From Streptomyces sp. NBC_00341 (GTDB taxonomy: Bacteria > Actinomycetota > Actinomycetes > Streptomycetales > Streptomycetaceae): a stretch of DNA of 64,000 nt. The DNA is taken from the NCBI RefSeq assembly GCF_041435055.1, contig NZ_CP108002.1:806001-870000 (forward strand). Reading direction: 5' to 3'. The translations under genes were made by a program, and so were the position numbers. A model generated the notes under the pieces. It was not told the DNA's origin, ran no database searches, and was given only the letters and a program-made list of their open reading frames with translations. Shown in pieces: positions 49,875 to 57,764 of this stretch (position 1 is the stretch's first letter; every line of letters starts with the position of its first letter).

Positions 49875-50756
49875 ATGACGAACCCCGCAGAGCGCCTGGT
49901 CGACCTGCTCGACCTGGAGCGGATCGAGGTCAACATCTTCCGCGGCCGCAGCCCGCACGAGTCCCTGCAGCGGGTCTTCGGCGGACAGGTCGCCGGGCAG
50001 GCCCTGGTGGCGGCCGGCCGCACCACCGACGGGGACCGGCCGGTCCATTCCCTGCACGCCTACTTCCTGCGGCCAGGCCGGCCGGGAGTGCCGATCGTCT
50101 ACCAGGTCGAGCGGGTCAGGGACGGCCGGTCCTTCACCACCCGCCGGGTGACGGCCGTGCAGCAGGGGCGCACCATCTTCGATCTGACGGCGTCCTTTCA
50201 CCGTCCCGAGGAGGCGGGCATCGCGCACCAGCTGCCTCCGGCGCGCGTCGTCCCGGATCCGGAGGAGCTGCCGACGGTCGCGGAGGAGGTACGTGATCAC
50301 CTCGGCGCGCTTCCCGAGGCGCTGGAGCGGATGGCGCGGCGCCAGCCGTTCGACATCCGTTACGTCGACCGGCTGCGCTGGACGCGGGAGGAGATCACGG
50401 ACGCGGACCCGCGCAGCGCGGTCTGGATGCGTGCGGTCGGCCCGCTCGGCGACGACCCGCTCGTGCACACCTGTGCGCTGACGTACGCGAGTGACATGAC
50501 GCTGCTGGACGCGGTACGGATCCCGGTGGAGCCGCTGTGGGGGCCGCGCGGCTTCGATATGGCGAGCCTGGATCACGCCATGTGGTTCCACCGTCCGTTC
50601 CGGGCCGACGAGTGGTTCCTGTACGACCAGGAGTCACCTATCGCGACGGGCGGGCGAGGGCTGGCGCGCGGCCGGATCTATGACCGCGAGGGGAATCTGC
50701 TGGTGTCCGTGGTGCAGGAGGGACTGTTCCGGCGGCTGGGCGAGCAACCCTCCTGA
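49875..50756 (+). CDS. tesB: Acyl-CoA thioesterase II
   Basis: A 293-residue double-hotdog thioesterase. It begins MTNPAERLVDLLDLERI, with FRGRSPHESLQRVFGGQVAGQALVAA-type residues near 22 (FRGRSP and VFGGQVAGQALVA), SFTTRRVTAVQQGRTIF and the C-terminal GFDMASLDHAMWFHRP, whose Asp belongs to the conserved active site. It hydrolyses medium- and long-chain acyl-CoA. The ATG at 49875 has GGAGA 7 nt upstream; a GTG at 49860 would add five residues. It follows the helicase by 46 nt. Confidence 0.92.
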   Translation: MTNPAERLVDLLDLERIEVNIFRGRSPHESLQRVFGGQVAGQALVAAGRTTDGDRPVHSLHAYFLRPGRPGVPIVYQVERVRDGRSFTTRRVTAVQQGRTIFDLTASFHRPEEAGIAHQLPPARVVPDPEELPTVAEEVRDHLGALPEALERMARRQPFDIRYVDRLRWTREEITDADPRSAVWMRAVGPLGDDPLVHTCALTYASDMTLLDAVRIPVEPLWGPRGFDMASLDHAMWFHRPFRADEWFLYDQESPIATGGRGLARGRIYDREGNLLVSVVQEGLFRRLGEQPS

Positions 50757-50790
50757 CGACCGGGGCCGCCGGGCCCGACCGGGGCGGGGC

Positions 50791-51021
50791 TCAGGTGCCG
50801 GGCAGCGGGTCCTGTTCGACCTCGTGCCGGCGGGTGCGGATGTCCGGGGGCGCCGGGTGCAGTTTGGCGTCGCAGGCGGGGCCGAGTCCGGTGCGGCGCG
50901 AGGCCGTGCCGGTGAGCGGGCGTCCGCACAGCCGGCAGCGCACGGTACGGCGGACCGCAGCCTGGCCGGCCTCCGGCAGCGGTTCGGTACCGGATCCGGG
51001 GAAGGGTTCGGGAGTCTCCAC
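50791..51021 (-). CDS. Small zinc-ribbon-like protein (DUF6011-like)
   Basis: A 76-residue polar protein with CRLCGRPLTG (~29-38) and GLGPACDAKLHP (~45-56), giving three Cys and one His that could hold a zinc ion. A short acidic/Pro tail follows. From memory this matches small actinobacterial proteins labelled DUF6011; role unknown. It converges with tesB and is divergent to the next gene. The start at 51021 lacks a strong site. Confidence 0.6.
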   Translation of the reverse strand: METPEPFPGSGTEPLPEAGQAAVRRTVRCRLCGRPLTGTASRRTGLGPACDAKLHPAPPDIRTRRHEVEQDPLPGT

Positions 51022-51089
51022 CCGTCGATCCTCTCAAGCCCCCGGGCTACTCTGCGACTTCCCGACCCCGCACGCCGAGGAGTCCGCAG

Positions 51090-51797
51090 GTGACCAGCGT
51101 CCTGACACTGGAGTCCGTCCCCCGGGACAAGAAGGCGGAGAAGGCGGAGAAGGCGGCCGCACCGGGTACGGTCCGCCCCGTCGGGCACTTCGTCACCCTC
51201 ACCGACACACCAGAGGGCTCCTCACGGCCGGTCGCGCACGTGGAGCGCGAACTGCCGCCGGACGGCATACCCGCGTACCTCGCGGCCCGCAAGGAGGGAA
51301 TCCGCTCCTTCGTCCTGTGGGCGGAGCCGGAGCGCCGCTCCCGGCTGGCCACGCTCGTCACCGTCTCGACGGCGGAGGGTGTGTCGACGTACGAGGTCCG
51401 GGACGAGCAGGGCGCTCCCATCGGGACGATCCTCCGCGAGAAGGCCCTGTACGGCCGTGGCCTGCGCACCCGCTGGACGGTCACCCAGCCCGGCTGCCCC
51501 GAGGCCGTCGGGTACAAGGGCCGGATCTTCTGGTGGTACGTGTGGTGGCTGGTGTTCCCCGTCCAGGTCGCCATCGGCGTGGGCAGCGTCCTGGCCGGCG
51601 GCGGCGATGTGGCCCGCGGTCCCCGGCGCGTCATCTGGCGGGCGGGCGGGGAGGTCCCGCTGGAGTTCCGGTCGGACGGCGACGAGGTCCATGTGCACGC
51701 GCCCTGGGTCGACCGGCGGCTGGCGGCGGCTCTGGCGGCGCTGATCCGCTCCTTCGACAGCTGGATGGGCACGCCCTGGGACGACAAGCGGGAGTGA
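51090..51797 (+). CDS. Hypothetical protein with LURP-one-like features
   Basis: A 235-residue soluble protein. After a Lys/Glu-rich N-terminal stretch with repeated KAEKAEKA (~15-22), it has beta-rich segments resembling phospholipid-scramblase/LURP-one folds (STYEVRDEQGAPIGTILREKA; RTRWTVTQPG), a Trp/Tyr-rich hydrophobic patch (WWYVWWLVFPVQVAIGVG) that could be one membrane-associated helix, and a terminal helix (RLAAALAALIRSFDSWMG). GAGGAG lies 8 nt before the GTG. I do not recognise the exact family. Confidence 0.65.
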   Translation: MTSVLTLESVPRDKKAEKAEKAAAPGTVRPVGHFVTLTDTPEGSSRPVAHVERELPPDGIPAYLAARKEGIRSFVLWAEPERRSRLATLVTVSTAEGVSTYEVRDEQGAPIGTILREKALYGRGLRTRWTVTQPGCPEAVGYKGRIFWWYVWWLVFPVQVAIGVGSVLAGGGDVARGPRRVIWRAGGEVPLEFRSDGDEVHVHAPWVDRRLAAALAALIRSFDSWMGTPWDDKRE

Positions 51798-52011
51798 GCG
51801 TCGCGGGGCGCGGTGCACGGATCCGGTGCCGTCCCGAAGGCGGGTCCCGGCCCTGGTTCCGTTAGCCCGTCCGGCGGACAGCGGGGGACTCGGCCGGGCC
51901 CCGGCGCGAGCCCTTCCCCCTCTGTCGTTCCACGCCACGGAGGGTGGTCGCGCGCGGTGATCCACGGGGCGGACGCGCCGGCCCGGCGCTCTCACCGCAG
52001 GAGGCGCGGTC

Positions 52012-53772
52012 ATGACGGACGATCAGGTGTTCCTCGGCCTGGGACTGATTGTGGTGCTGGCTGTCGGCTCCCAGCTGCTGGCGGGCCGGCTGCGGGTGCC
52101 GGCCCTGCTCGTCCTGCTGCCGGTCGGCTTCACCGCCGGCGCGCTGACGGACGACATCGATCCCCAACGGCTGCTCGGCACCGCCTTCTCGCCGCTGGTG
52201 TCGCTGGCCGTGGCGGTGATCCTCTACGACGCCGGACTCGGGCTGGATGTCAGCAGGCTCAAGGGCCACAACCGCCGTGTCGTGGTCCGGCTCATCTGGA
52301 TCGGGACGGTGCTCACCGTGGTGTCGGCCGCGCTGTTCGCCGTGCCGGTACTCGACATGTCGATGTCCGGATCCGTGATGCTCGCGTCGATCCTGGTCGT
52401 CTCCGGCCCGACCGTCGTCGGGCCGCTGCTCAACTTCGTCCGGCCCAGCGAGCGGTTGCAGCGCGTGCTGATCTGGGAGGGGTCCCTGATCGATCCGGTC
52501 GGCGGGATCCTGGGGGCGCTGGTCTTCCACGGGGTGCTCGCGGGCGACCGGCCGGGGTTCGGCCGTCAGCTGGGGCAGTTCGCGGCCAGCGCGGCGGTGG
52601 GCGTGGCCGGCGGTGCGGTCGGGGCGTGCCTGCTGTGGCTGCTGCTGAGCCGGGTGCGGCTGAGTGAGGAGCTGGGTACGTCGGTGCAGTTCGCCGCGGT
52701 GATCGGCGTGGCGGCGGCGTGCGACGCGCTGCGCGACGACACGGGGCTGATCTCCGCCGTCGTCATGGGGATGGCCGTCGCCAACCTGCCGGGCCCGGAC
52801 GTACCGGTGCGGAGGCCCTTCTTCGACACACTGGTCTCGCTCACCATCGGTCTGCTCTTCATCTCCATCTCGGCCACGGTCACTCCCGCCTCCCTGCGGC
52901 ACGTGGTGCTGCCGTCGCTGGCGCTGGTCGCGCTGCTGGTCCTGGTGACCAGACCCCTGGTGGCCCACCTCGCGACGCTCGGAACCGATGTGCCGCGCGG
53001 GGAAAGGTGGTTCATCGGCTGGATGGCCCCCCGGGGCATCGTCGCGGCGGCCACCGCCTCCACGTTCTCCGCGACCCTGGCCGACAAGGGCGTCGGCGGC
53101 GCGGAACGCATCCTGCCGGCCACCTTCGTGGTGATCGTCGCCACGGTCACGCTGTACGGCCTGACGGCGTTCCCGGTGGCCCGGCGGCTGCGGGTGCTGC
53201 GCCCGGCGAGGTCCAGGCCGCTGCTGGTGGGCGGCGCCCCGTGGACGGTCGACCTGGCGTGCGCGCTGCGCTCCGCGGGGCCGGACGTACTGATGTGGGC
53301 GGGCGCCGCCCCCGAGCGGGCGCGGATCGAGGAGGCGGGGCTGAAGCTGGCCCCCGGTGAGCTGCTCGCCTCCGCCACCGGCGCCGGGGCGGAGCTGGAG
53401 GGGATCAGCGGGGTGCTGCTGCTGACCGGTGAGGACGACTTCAACGCGCTCGCGTCGATGACGCTCCGGGAGACCTTCGAGGGCCCGGTCCACCGGCTCC
53501 GGCCGCCGTCCGCGAGTCACGGGGTGGTGGCCCCGTACACGGGTGGTGAGTCGCTGTTCGGTCCGGGACTCACCGGTCCCGAACTGGCCCGCAGGTACGA
53601 GGGCGGGGCGCGGGTGGTCAACCGGCCCTTCGACGGTGAGATCCCGGCCGGCGACGAGCTGCTGTTCGTGGTGAGCGCGGCCGGCCGGCTCACCCCGGTG
53701 ACCGGCTCCGGCACGGCCGCGCCGGAGCAGGGCGACACCCTCGTCCTGCTGAGCCCGCCGTCGCGGCCCTGA
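52012..53772 (+). CDS. Cation:proton antiporter (CPA type) with C-terminal regulatory domain
   Basis: A 586-residue protein with ~12 membrane segments in the first ~400 residues: PALLVLLPVGFTAGALTDD, VAVILYDAGLGLDVSRLKGH, VVSGPTVVGPLLNFVRP, IWEGSLIDPVGGILGAL, WMAPRGIVAAATASTFS. The ND-like IDPVG segment and the MAPRG segment match CPA antiporters. The last ~190 residues form a soluble domain resembling a RCK/TrkA-N-like fold without a clear GxGxxG (RSRPLLVGGAPWTVDLA; VLLLTGEDDFNALAS). It should exchange Na+ or K+ for H+. GGAGG precedes the ATG. Confidence 0.88.
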   Translation: MTDDQVFLGLGLIVVLAVGSQLLAGRLRVPALLVLLPVGFTAGALTDDIDPQRLLGTAFSPLVSLAVAVILYDAGLGLDVSRLKGHNRRVVVRLIWIGTVLTVVSAALFAVPVLDMSMSGSVMLASILVVSGPTVVGPLLNFVRPSERLQRVLIWEGSLIDPVGGILGALVFHGVLAGDRPGFGRQLGQFAASAAVGVAGGAVGACLLWLLLSRVRLSEELGTSVQFAAVIGVAAACDALRDDTGLISAVVMGMAVANLPGPDVPVRRPFFDTLVSLTIGLLFISISATVTPASLRHVVLPSLALVALLVLVTRPLVAHLATLGTDVPRGERWFIGWMAPRGIVAAATASTFSATLADKGVGGAERILPATFVVIVATVTLYGLTAFPVARRLRVLRPARSRPLLVGGAPWTVDLACALRSAGPDVLMWAGAAPERARIEEAGLKLAPGELLASATGAGAELEGISGVLLLTGEDDFNALASMTLRETFEGPVHRLRPPSASHGVVAPYTGGESLFGPGLTGPELARRYEGGARVVNRPFDGEIPAGDELLFVVSAAGRLTPVTGSGTAAPEQGDTLVLLSPPSRP

Positions 53773-53790
53773 ATCAGATCATCCCGGATC

Positions 53791-53805
53791 AGAGATATCA
53801 TCTCT
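53791..53805. promoter_or_regulatory. Palindrome at the XRE-cupin start
   Basis: AGAGAT-ATC-ATCTCT is a perfect 6-bp inverted repeat whose right arm ends 4 nt before the GTG start at 53809. It is well placed for autorepression. Confidence 0.5.
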
Positions 53806-53808
53806 CCT

Positions 53809-54390
53809 GTGAGAGAGATGGAGAGCGCCGAGCCGGACAACGTCGATGCCCGGCTGGCCGCACGGCTGGCCGAACTCCGCGCCGAGGCAGGCTGGTCGCT
53901 GGAGGAGCTGGCGCACCGCACGGGGGTGAGCCGTTCGACGCTCTCGCGGCTGGAGCGCGGCGAGCTGAGCCCGACCGCGGCCCTGCTCGGACGGCTGTGC
54001 ACGGTCCACGGGCGGACCATGTCGCGGCTGCTCCTCGAAGTGGAGTCGGAGCCGCCGCAGCTGGTGCCCGCCGGGCGCCAGCCGGTGTGGCGCGACGCGG
54101 AGTCCGGCTTCGTACGCCGCTCGGTCTCACCCCCGCACCCGGGGCTGCGCGCGGAGGTCGTCGAGGGGGTGCTCGGCGCGGGCGCCTCGATCGCGTACGA
54201 GAACCCGCCCGTCCCCGGCCTCGAACAGCACATCTGGGTCCTGGAGGGGACGGTCGAGATCACCGTGGACGGCACGGTGCACACCGTCCGCACCGGCGAC
54301 TGCCTGCGCTTCCGGCTCCGCGGGCCCTCGCGTTTCCACTGTCCGGGCCCGGCCGGGGTCCGCTATGCACTGATGATCGTTCTGCCCTGA
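53809..54390 (+). CDS. XRE family regulator with cupin domain
   Basis: A 193-residue protein: XRE helix-turn-helix (~22-78; WSLEELAHRTGVSRSTLSRL) and C-terminal cupin (~100-190; EQHIWVLEGTVEITVDG, VHTVRTGDCLRFRL). Such XRE-cupin proteins sense small ligands through the cupin pocket; the conserved metal His residues are only partly visible. GTG 53809 is chosen for its tight fit to the palindrome; ATG 53818 is an alternative. It overlaps no gene but the GNAT start follows 13 nt after its stop, so they form an operon. Confidence 0.85.
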   Translation: MREMESAEPDNVDARLAARLAELRAEAGWSLEELAHRTGVSRSTLSRLERGELSPTAALLGRLCTVHGRTMSRLLLEVESEPPQLVPAGRQPVWRDAESGFVRRSVSPPHPGLRAEVVEGVLGAGASIAYENPPVPGLEQHIWVLEGTVEITVDGTVHTVRTGDCLRFRLRGPSRFHCPGPAGVRYALMIVLP

Positions 54391-54403
54391 AAGGACCTGT
54401 CGT

Positions 54404-54961
54404 ATGACCGAGATCGTCCAGGTGTCCGGACCCGAACTGGTCACGTACGCCGATGAGCTGGCCGCACTCCTGGTGGAGATCGTGGACGGCGGGGCCTCCG
54501 TCGGATTCCTCGCACCGCTGGACCGGGACGCGTCGGCCTGCTGGTGGCGGGAGCAGGCCGCGTCCGTCTCTGCCGGGCGCCTCCAGGTCTGGATCGCCCG
54601 GGACGGTGAGCGGGTCGCCGGGACCATCGGCCTGGTCCGGGCGCCGTTGCCCAACGCCCGCCATCGCGCGGAGGTCACCAAGCTGATGGTGCGTCCGTCG
54701 GCGCAGGGCCGGGGTCTGGGCCGACGGCTGCTGGACGCCGTCGAGGAGACGGCGGCCGGGGACGGTGTGACGCTGCTCGTCCTGGACACCGAGAACGACA
54801 GCGCCGCCGAGCGGCTCTACCGCTCCGCGGACTGGACCGCGTGCGGATCGGTCCCCGGCTACGCCGCCGACCCGGCGGGGGCCCTCAGGCCGACCACCTA
54901 CTACTACAAGGCGGTCGGCCCGGGGCCGGCTCAGGCTGCGAGCCCGTCGGAGTCCTTGTAG
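54404..54961 (+). CDS. GNAT family N-acetyltransferase
   Basis: A 185-residue acetyltransferase: RVAGTIGLVRAPLPNARHRAEV (~66-87) and the acetyl-CoA loop KLMVRPSAQGRGLGRRLLDAV (~90-110; QGRGLG matches Q/RxxGxG/A), then LLVLDTENDSAAERLYRSADW (~125-145). The substrate is unknown. It probably acts with the XRE-cupin regulator encoded 13 nt upstream. Its 3' end overlaps the convergent amidohydrolase gene by 31 nt. Confidence 0.87.
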   Translation: MTEIVQVSGPELVTYADELAALLVEIVDGGASVGFLAPLDRDASACWWREQAASVSAGRLQVWIARDGERVAGTIGLVRAPLPNARHRAEVTKLMVRPSAQGRGLGRRLLDAVEETAAGDGVTLLVLDTENDSAAERLYRSADWTACGSVPGYAADPAGALRPTTYYYKAVGPGPAQAASPSESL

Positions 54962-56178
54962 ACGACGCCGTCCTTCATCACCACCAGGACGTTCGCGGGG
55001 TCACCGAGGGCGTGGATGTCGTCGAGCGGATTGCCGCGGGCTATGACGACGTCGGCGCGCTTGCCGGGCTCCAGGGTGCCGGTCTCGTGGGCGATGCCGA
55101 GGAGTTCGGCGGCCTCCGCGGTACCGGCGCGCAGCGCGCCCATCGGGGTCATTCCGCAGTCCACGAGGTGGCCCAGCTCGCGCAGGTTGGTGCCGTGCTC
55201 CGCGATGCCGCAGTCGGTTCCCATGGCGACCCGCACCCCGCGCTCGATGGCGTGCGGGATGTGCGTGCGGGCGACCTCCTGCCAGTGCTTCTTCTTCGCG
55301 TACGCCCAGGGCGCCGCCTTCTTCGGGTCCGGGTCGGTGTGGGCGGTGGTGAGCGTCGGCACGAGGAACGTGCCGCGCTCCAGCATCAGGTCGATGGCCT
55401 CGTCGTCGATCTCGTAGCCGTGCTCGATGCTGGCGACCCCGCCCCGTACGGCGTTGAGGATGCCGCCCCTGCCCTGGGCGTGGGCGGCGACCTTCTTGCC
55501 GCGGTGTCCGGCGGCGATCTCCGTGATCGTGCGGATCTCGTCCTCCAGGAACCCGTCGTCGTCGGGCTGGTCGGTGGGGCTCCAGACGCCGCCGGTCGCG
55601 GCGATCTTGACGCAGTCGGCGCCCTGGCGCAGCACGCCGCGCACCGCCCGGCGGCATTCGGCGGTGCCGTCGGCCAGCCGCCCCATGGTGTTGTCGTTGG
55701 CGCGGTCGTCGTTCCCCGACCGGAAGTCGCCGTGCCCGCCGGTCGGACTGAGCATGGCGACGGCCACCAGGAGCCGGGGGCCCACCAGCAGTCCGGACTC
55801 GACGGCCCGGCGGTGTCCGGCGTCCGCCCCGCCGAGGTCCCTGGCGGTGGTGACCCCGGCTTCGAGCGTCGCCCGCATCCGGGGTGCGGCGAGGAAGGTG
55901 AGCAGGCTGCGGGGCATGGTGGCGATCTCGGCATGGCTCAGTGCGGTGCCGGGCGCGGCCATGTGGACGTGGCAGTCGATGAAGCCGGGCAGGATCGTGC
56001 CGCCGCGGACATCGACGCGCCGGGTCCCCTCCGCGGTCGCCGGACAGTCCGCGGACGGGCCCGCCCAGCGGACGCGCCCGTCCTCGATGAGCACCGCGCC
56101 GTCCCGGACGGGTTCGGCGCCCGTGCCGTCGATGAGCAGGCCGTTGTGCAGGAGTACGGGGGTGGTGGGAGCGGGCAT
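54931..56178 (-). CDS. Metal-dependent amidohydrolase (imidazolonepropionase-like)
   Basis: A 415-residue amidohydrolase. The HxH metal motif is His70 and His72 in FIDCHVHMAAPG; the bridging Lys lies in CVKIAATGGVW, further His ligands in VAAHAQGRG and SIEHGYEIDD, and Asp in VAMGTDCGIAEHG. The C-terminal VVIARGNPLDDI is usual for dipeptidase/prolidase-like members. It likely cleaves an amide or peptide bond of a small molecule. It is the last gene of an operon with a MFS transporter and an amidase, starting 46 nt after the MFS gene. Confidence 0.9.
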   Translation of the reverse strand: MPAPTTPVLLHNGLLIDGTGAEPVRDGAVLIEDGRVRWAGPSADCPATAEGTRRVDVRGGTILPGFIDCHVHMAAPGTALSHAEIATMPRSLLTFLAAPRMRATLEAGVTTARDLGGADAGHRRAVESGLLVGPRLLVAVAMLSPTGGHGDFRSGNDDRANDNTMGRLADGTAECRRAVRGVLRQGADCVKIAATGGVWSPTDQPDDDGFLEDEIRTITEIAAGHRGKKVAAHAQGRGGILNAVRGGVASIEHGYEIDDEAIDLMLERGTFLVPTLTTAHTDPDPKKAAPWAYAKKKHWQEVARTHIPHAIERGVRVAMGTDCGIAEHGTNLRELGHLVDCGMTPMGALRAGTAEAAELLGIAHETGTLEPGKRADVVIARGNPLDDIHALGDPANVLVVMKDGVVYKDSDGLAA

Positions 56179-56224
56179 GGCGCTGTTCCTTCCCTGGAGG
56201 GTGCGGATCGGGGTGGGTGGCGGG

Positions 56225-57655
56225 TCAGTCGAGGGCGGTACGGGGCCGGGCCACGACGGCTGCCGCGACGGCGACCAGGACCGACACGCCGGCGCAGCAC
56301 CACCAGACGGTGGTGTAGGCGTCGATCGTGGGGATCTTCGTGCCCTTGAAGGTGATCGCGGTCAGGATGGCCGCGAAGACGGCTCCGGCGACAGAACCGC
56401 CGACTGTCTTGGCGGTGTTGTAGATGCCGGTGGCGATCGCGGTGCGCTCGTGCGGGCTGGCGTCGACGATGAGGACGGGCATGGCGCTGAGGGCCAGGCC
56501 GACGCCCGAGCCGACGATGGCGTTGACGACGACGAACTGCCAGGGCTCGTCGTGCGCCATGATCAGGAAGACGTAACCGGCCGCCATGAGGAGCCCGCTG
56601 AGCGCGAGGGCGCCGCGTCCGCCGATCAGCCGGAAGAGCCGGGAGGCGACGAGCGAGGCGGCGAACGCCATCACGCCGGACGGCAGCATCAGCCACGCGA
56701 TTCCGAGGGCGTCGTAGCCGAATCCGTATCCGAGCTTGTCGCCGGGCGAGGAGACGAAGAGGACGGCGGCGGTCTGGGCGCCGAAGAGCGCGGTGCCGAG
56801 CAGGAAGCTGGCCGCGTACACGGGGAGCAGGGTGCGCCGCACGGTGAGGCGGATGTCGACGATGGGCTCCGCGACGCGGAGCTCGACCAGGACCCAGACG
56901 ACGAGCGTGGCGGCGGCGACCGCGAGGAGCGTCAGGGTCCGGCCGTCGCTCCAGCCCCACTTGGGCCCCTGGGAGATGCCGAGCAGCAGCGTGGCGAGTC
57001 CGACGCTGAGCAGCCCGGCGCCGGCCCAGTCGACCCGGCCCCGGGCGCGGGTCTTCGACTCGGGTACCAGGAAGAAGACGACTCCGGCGCACAGGACGGT
57101 CGTGACGGCCGGGATCCAGAGCACGCCGTGCACCGAGGAGATGACTTCGCGCAGGAGACCGGCGATGACCATGCCGGCGCTGGCGCCGAGGGTGAGTGCG
57201 CCGACCAGCAGGGCGATGGCGCTTCGGGCGCCCGCCGCGTCGAGGCGGTCGCGGACCAGGCCGATCTCCAGCGGGAGGAGCGCGGCGAGCGGTCCCTGCA
57301 GGACGCGCCCGACGAGCAGCACCTCGAAGGAGGGCGACCAGGCGACCAGGACGGAGCCGGCGACGAGGCAGAGGACCGCGATGCGCAGCAGCCGCCGGTG
57401 GCCGTACATGTCCCCGAGCCGGCCGAACAGCGGTACGGAGACGGCGGCGGCGAGGAGTTGTGCGGCGTTGACCCAGTTGAGGTCGCCCGCTCCGACGTGG
57501 AGGACGGTGCCGAGTTCGGGCAGCAGGGCCGGCATCATCCCCTGGATGATGCCGCTGGTCAGTTCGACGAAGACCAGGAATCCGACGACCGCGGCGACGC
57601 GGGCGCCGCCGAGGCCAGGCGCGCCGGCGCCCGCGGTGGGCTGGATACGCGACAT
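56225..57655 (-). CDS. MFS transporter
   Basis: A 476-residue transporter with about 14 membrane segments: FGRLGDMYGHRRLLRIAVLC (motif A, ~70-89), then regularly spaced hydrophobic stretches. The start ATG 57655 has GGAGA 6 nt upstream; longer in-frame starts lack sites. The gene lies between an amidase (upstream) and an amidohydrolase (downstream) in one operon, so it may import the amide substrate or export a product. It is not a typical drug-pump neighbourhood. Confidence 0.88.
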   Translation of the reverse strand: MSRIQPTAGAGAPGLGGARVAAVVGFLVFVELTSGIIQGMMPALLPELGTVLHVGAGDLNWVNAAQLLAAAVSVPLFGRLGDMYGHRRLLRIAVLCLVAGSVLVAWSPSFEVLLVGRVLQGPLAALLPLEIGLVRDRLDAAGARSAIALLVGALTLGASAGMVIAGLLREVISSVHGVLWIPAVTTVLCAGVVFFLVPESKTRARGRVDWAGAGLLSVGLATLLLGISQGPKWGWSDGRTLTLLAVAAATLVVWVLVELRVAEPIVDIRLTVRRTLLPVYAASFLLGTALFGAQTAAVLFVSSPGDKLGYGFGYDALGIAWLMLPSGVMAFAASLVASRLFRLIGGRGALALSGLLMAAGYVFLIMAHDEPWQFVVVNAIVGSGVGLALSAMPVLIVDASPHERTAIATGIYNTAKTVGGSVAGAVFAAILTAITFKGTKIPTIDAYTTVWWCCAGVSVLVAVAAAVVARPRTALD

Positions 57656-57764
57656 GGGGATCTCCACTTGGGCACGGCCGCGCACACGGGCGCGGCGGAG
57701 GGTGGTGGGGCAGGAAGAGTTCGCTGTGCGGGCACTTCCAAGGACGGAAGCGGGTGCCGGCGGA

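Noticed and set aside
47378..50026. 882-codon minus-strand frame opposite the helicase
   Set aside because: Helicase motifs on the plus strand are unambiguous; the opposite frame has low-complexity Leu/Val/Asp/Arg composition and no domain.
51090..51220. KAEKAEKA repeat as a meaningful low-complexity domain
   Set aside because: Only two or three triplet repeats in a polar N-terminus; too short to call a functional repeat.
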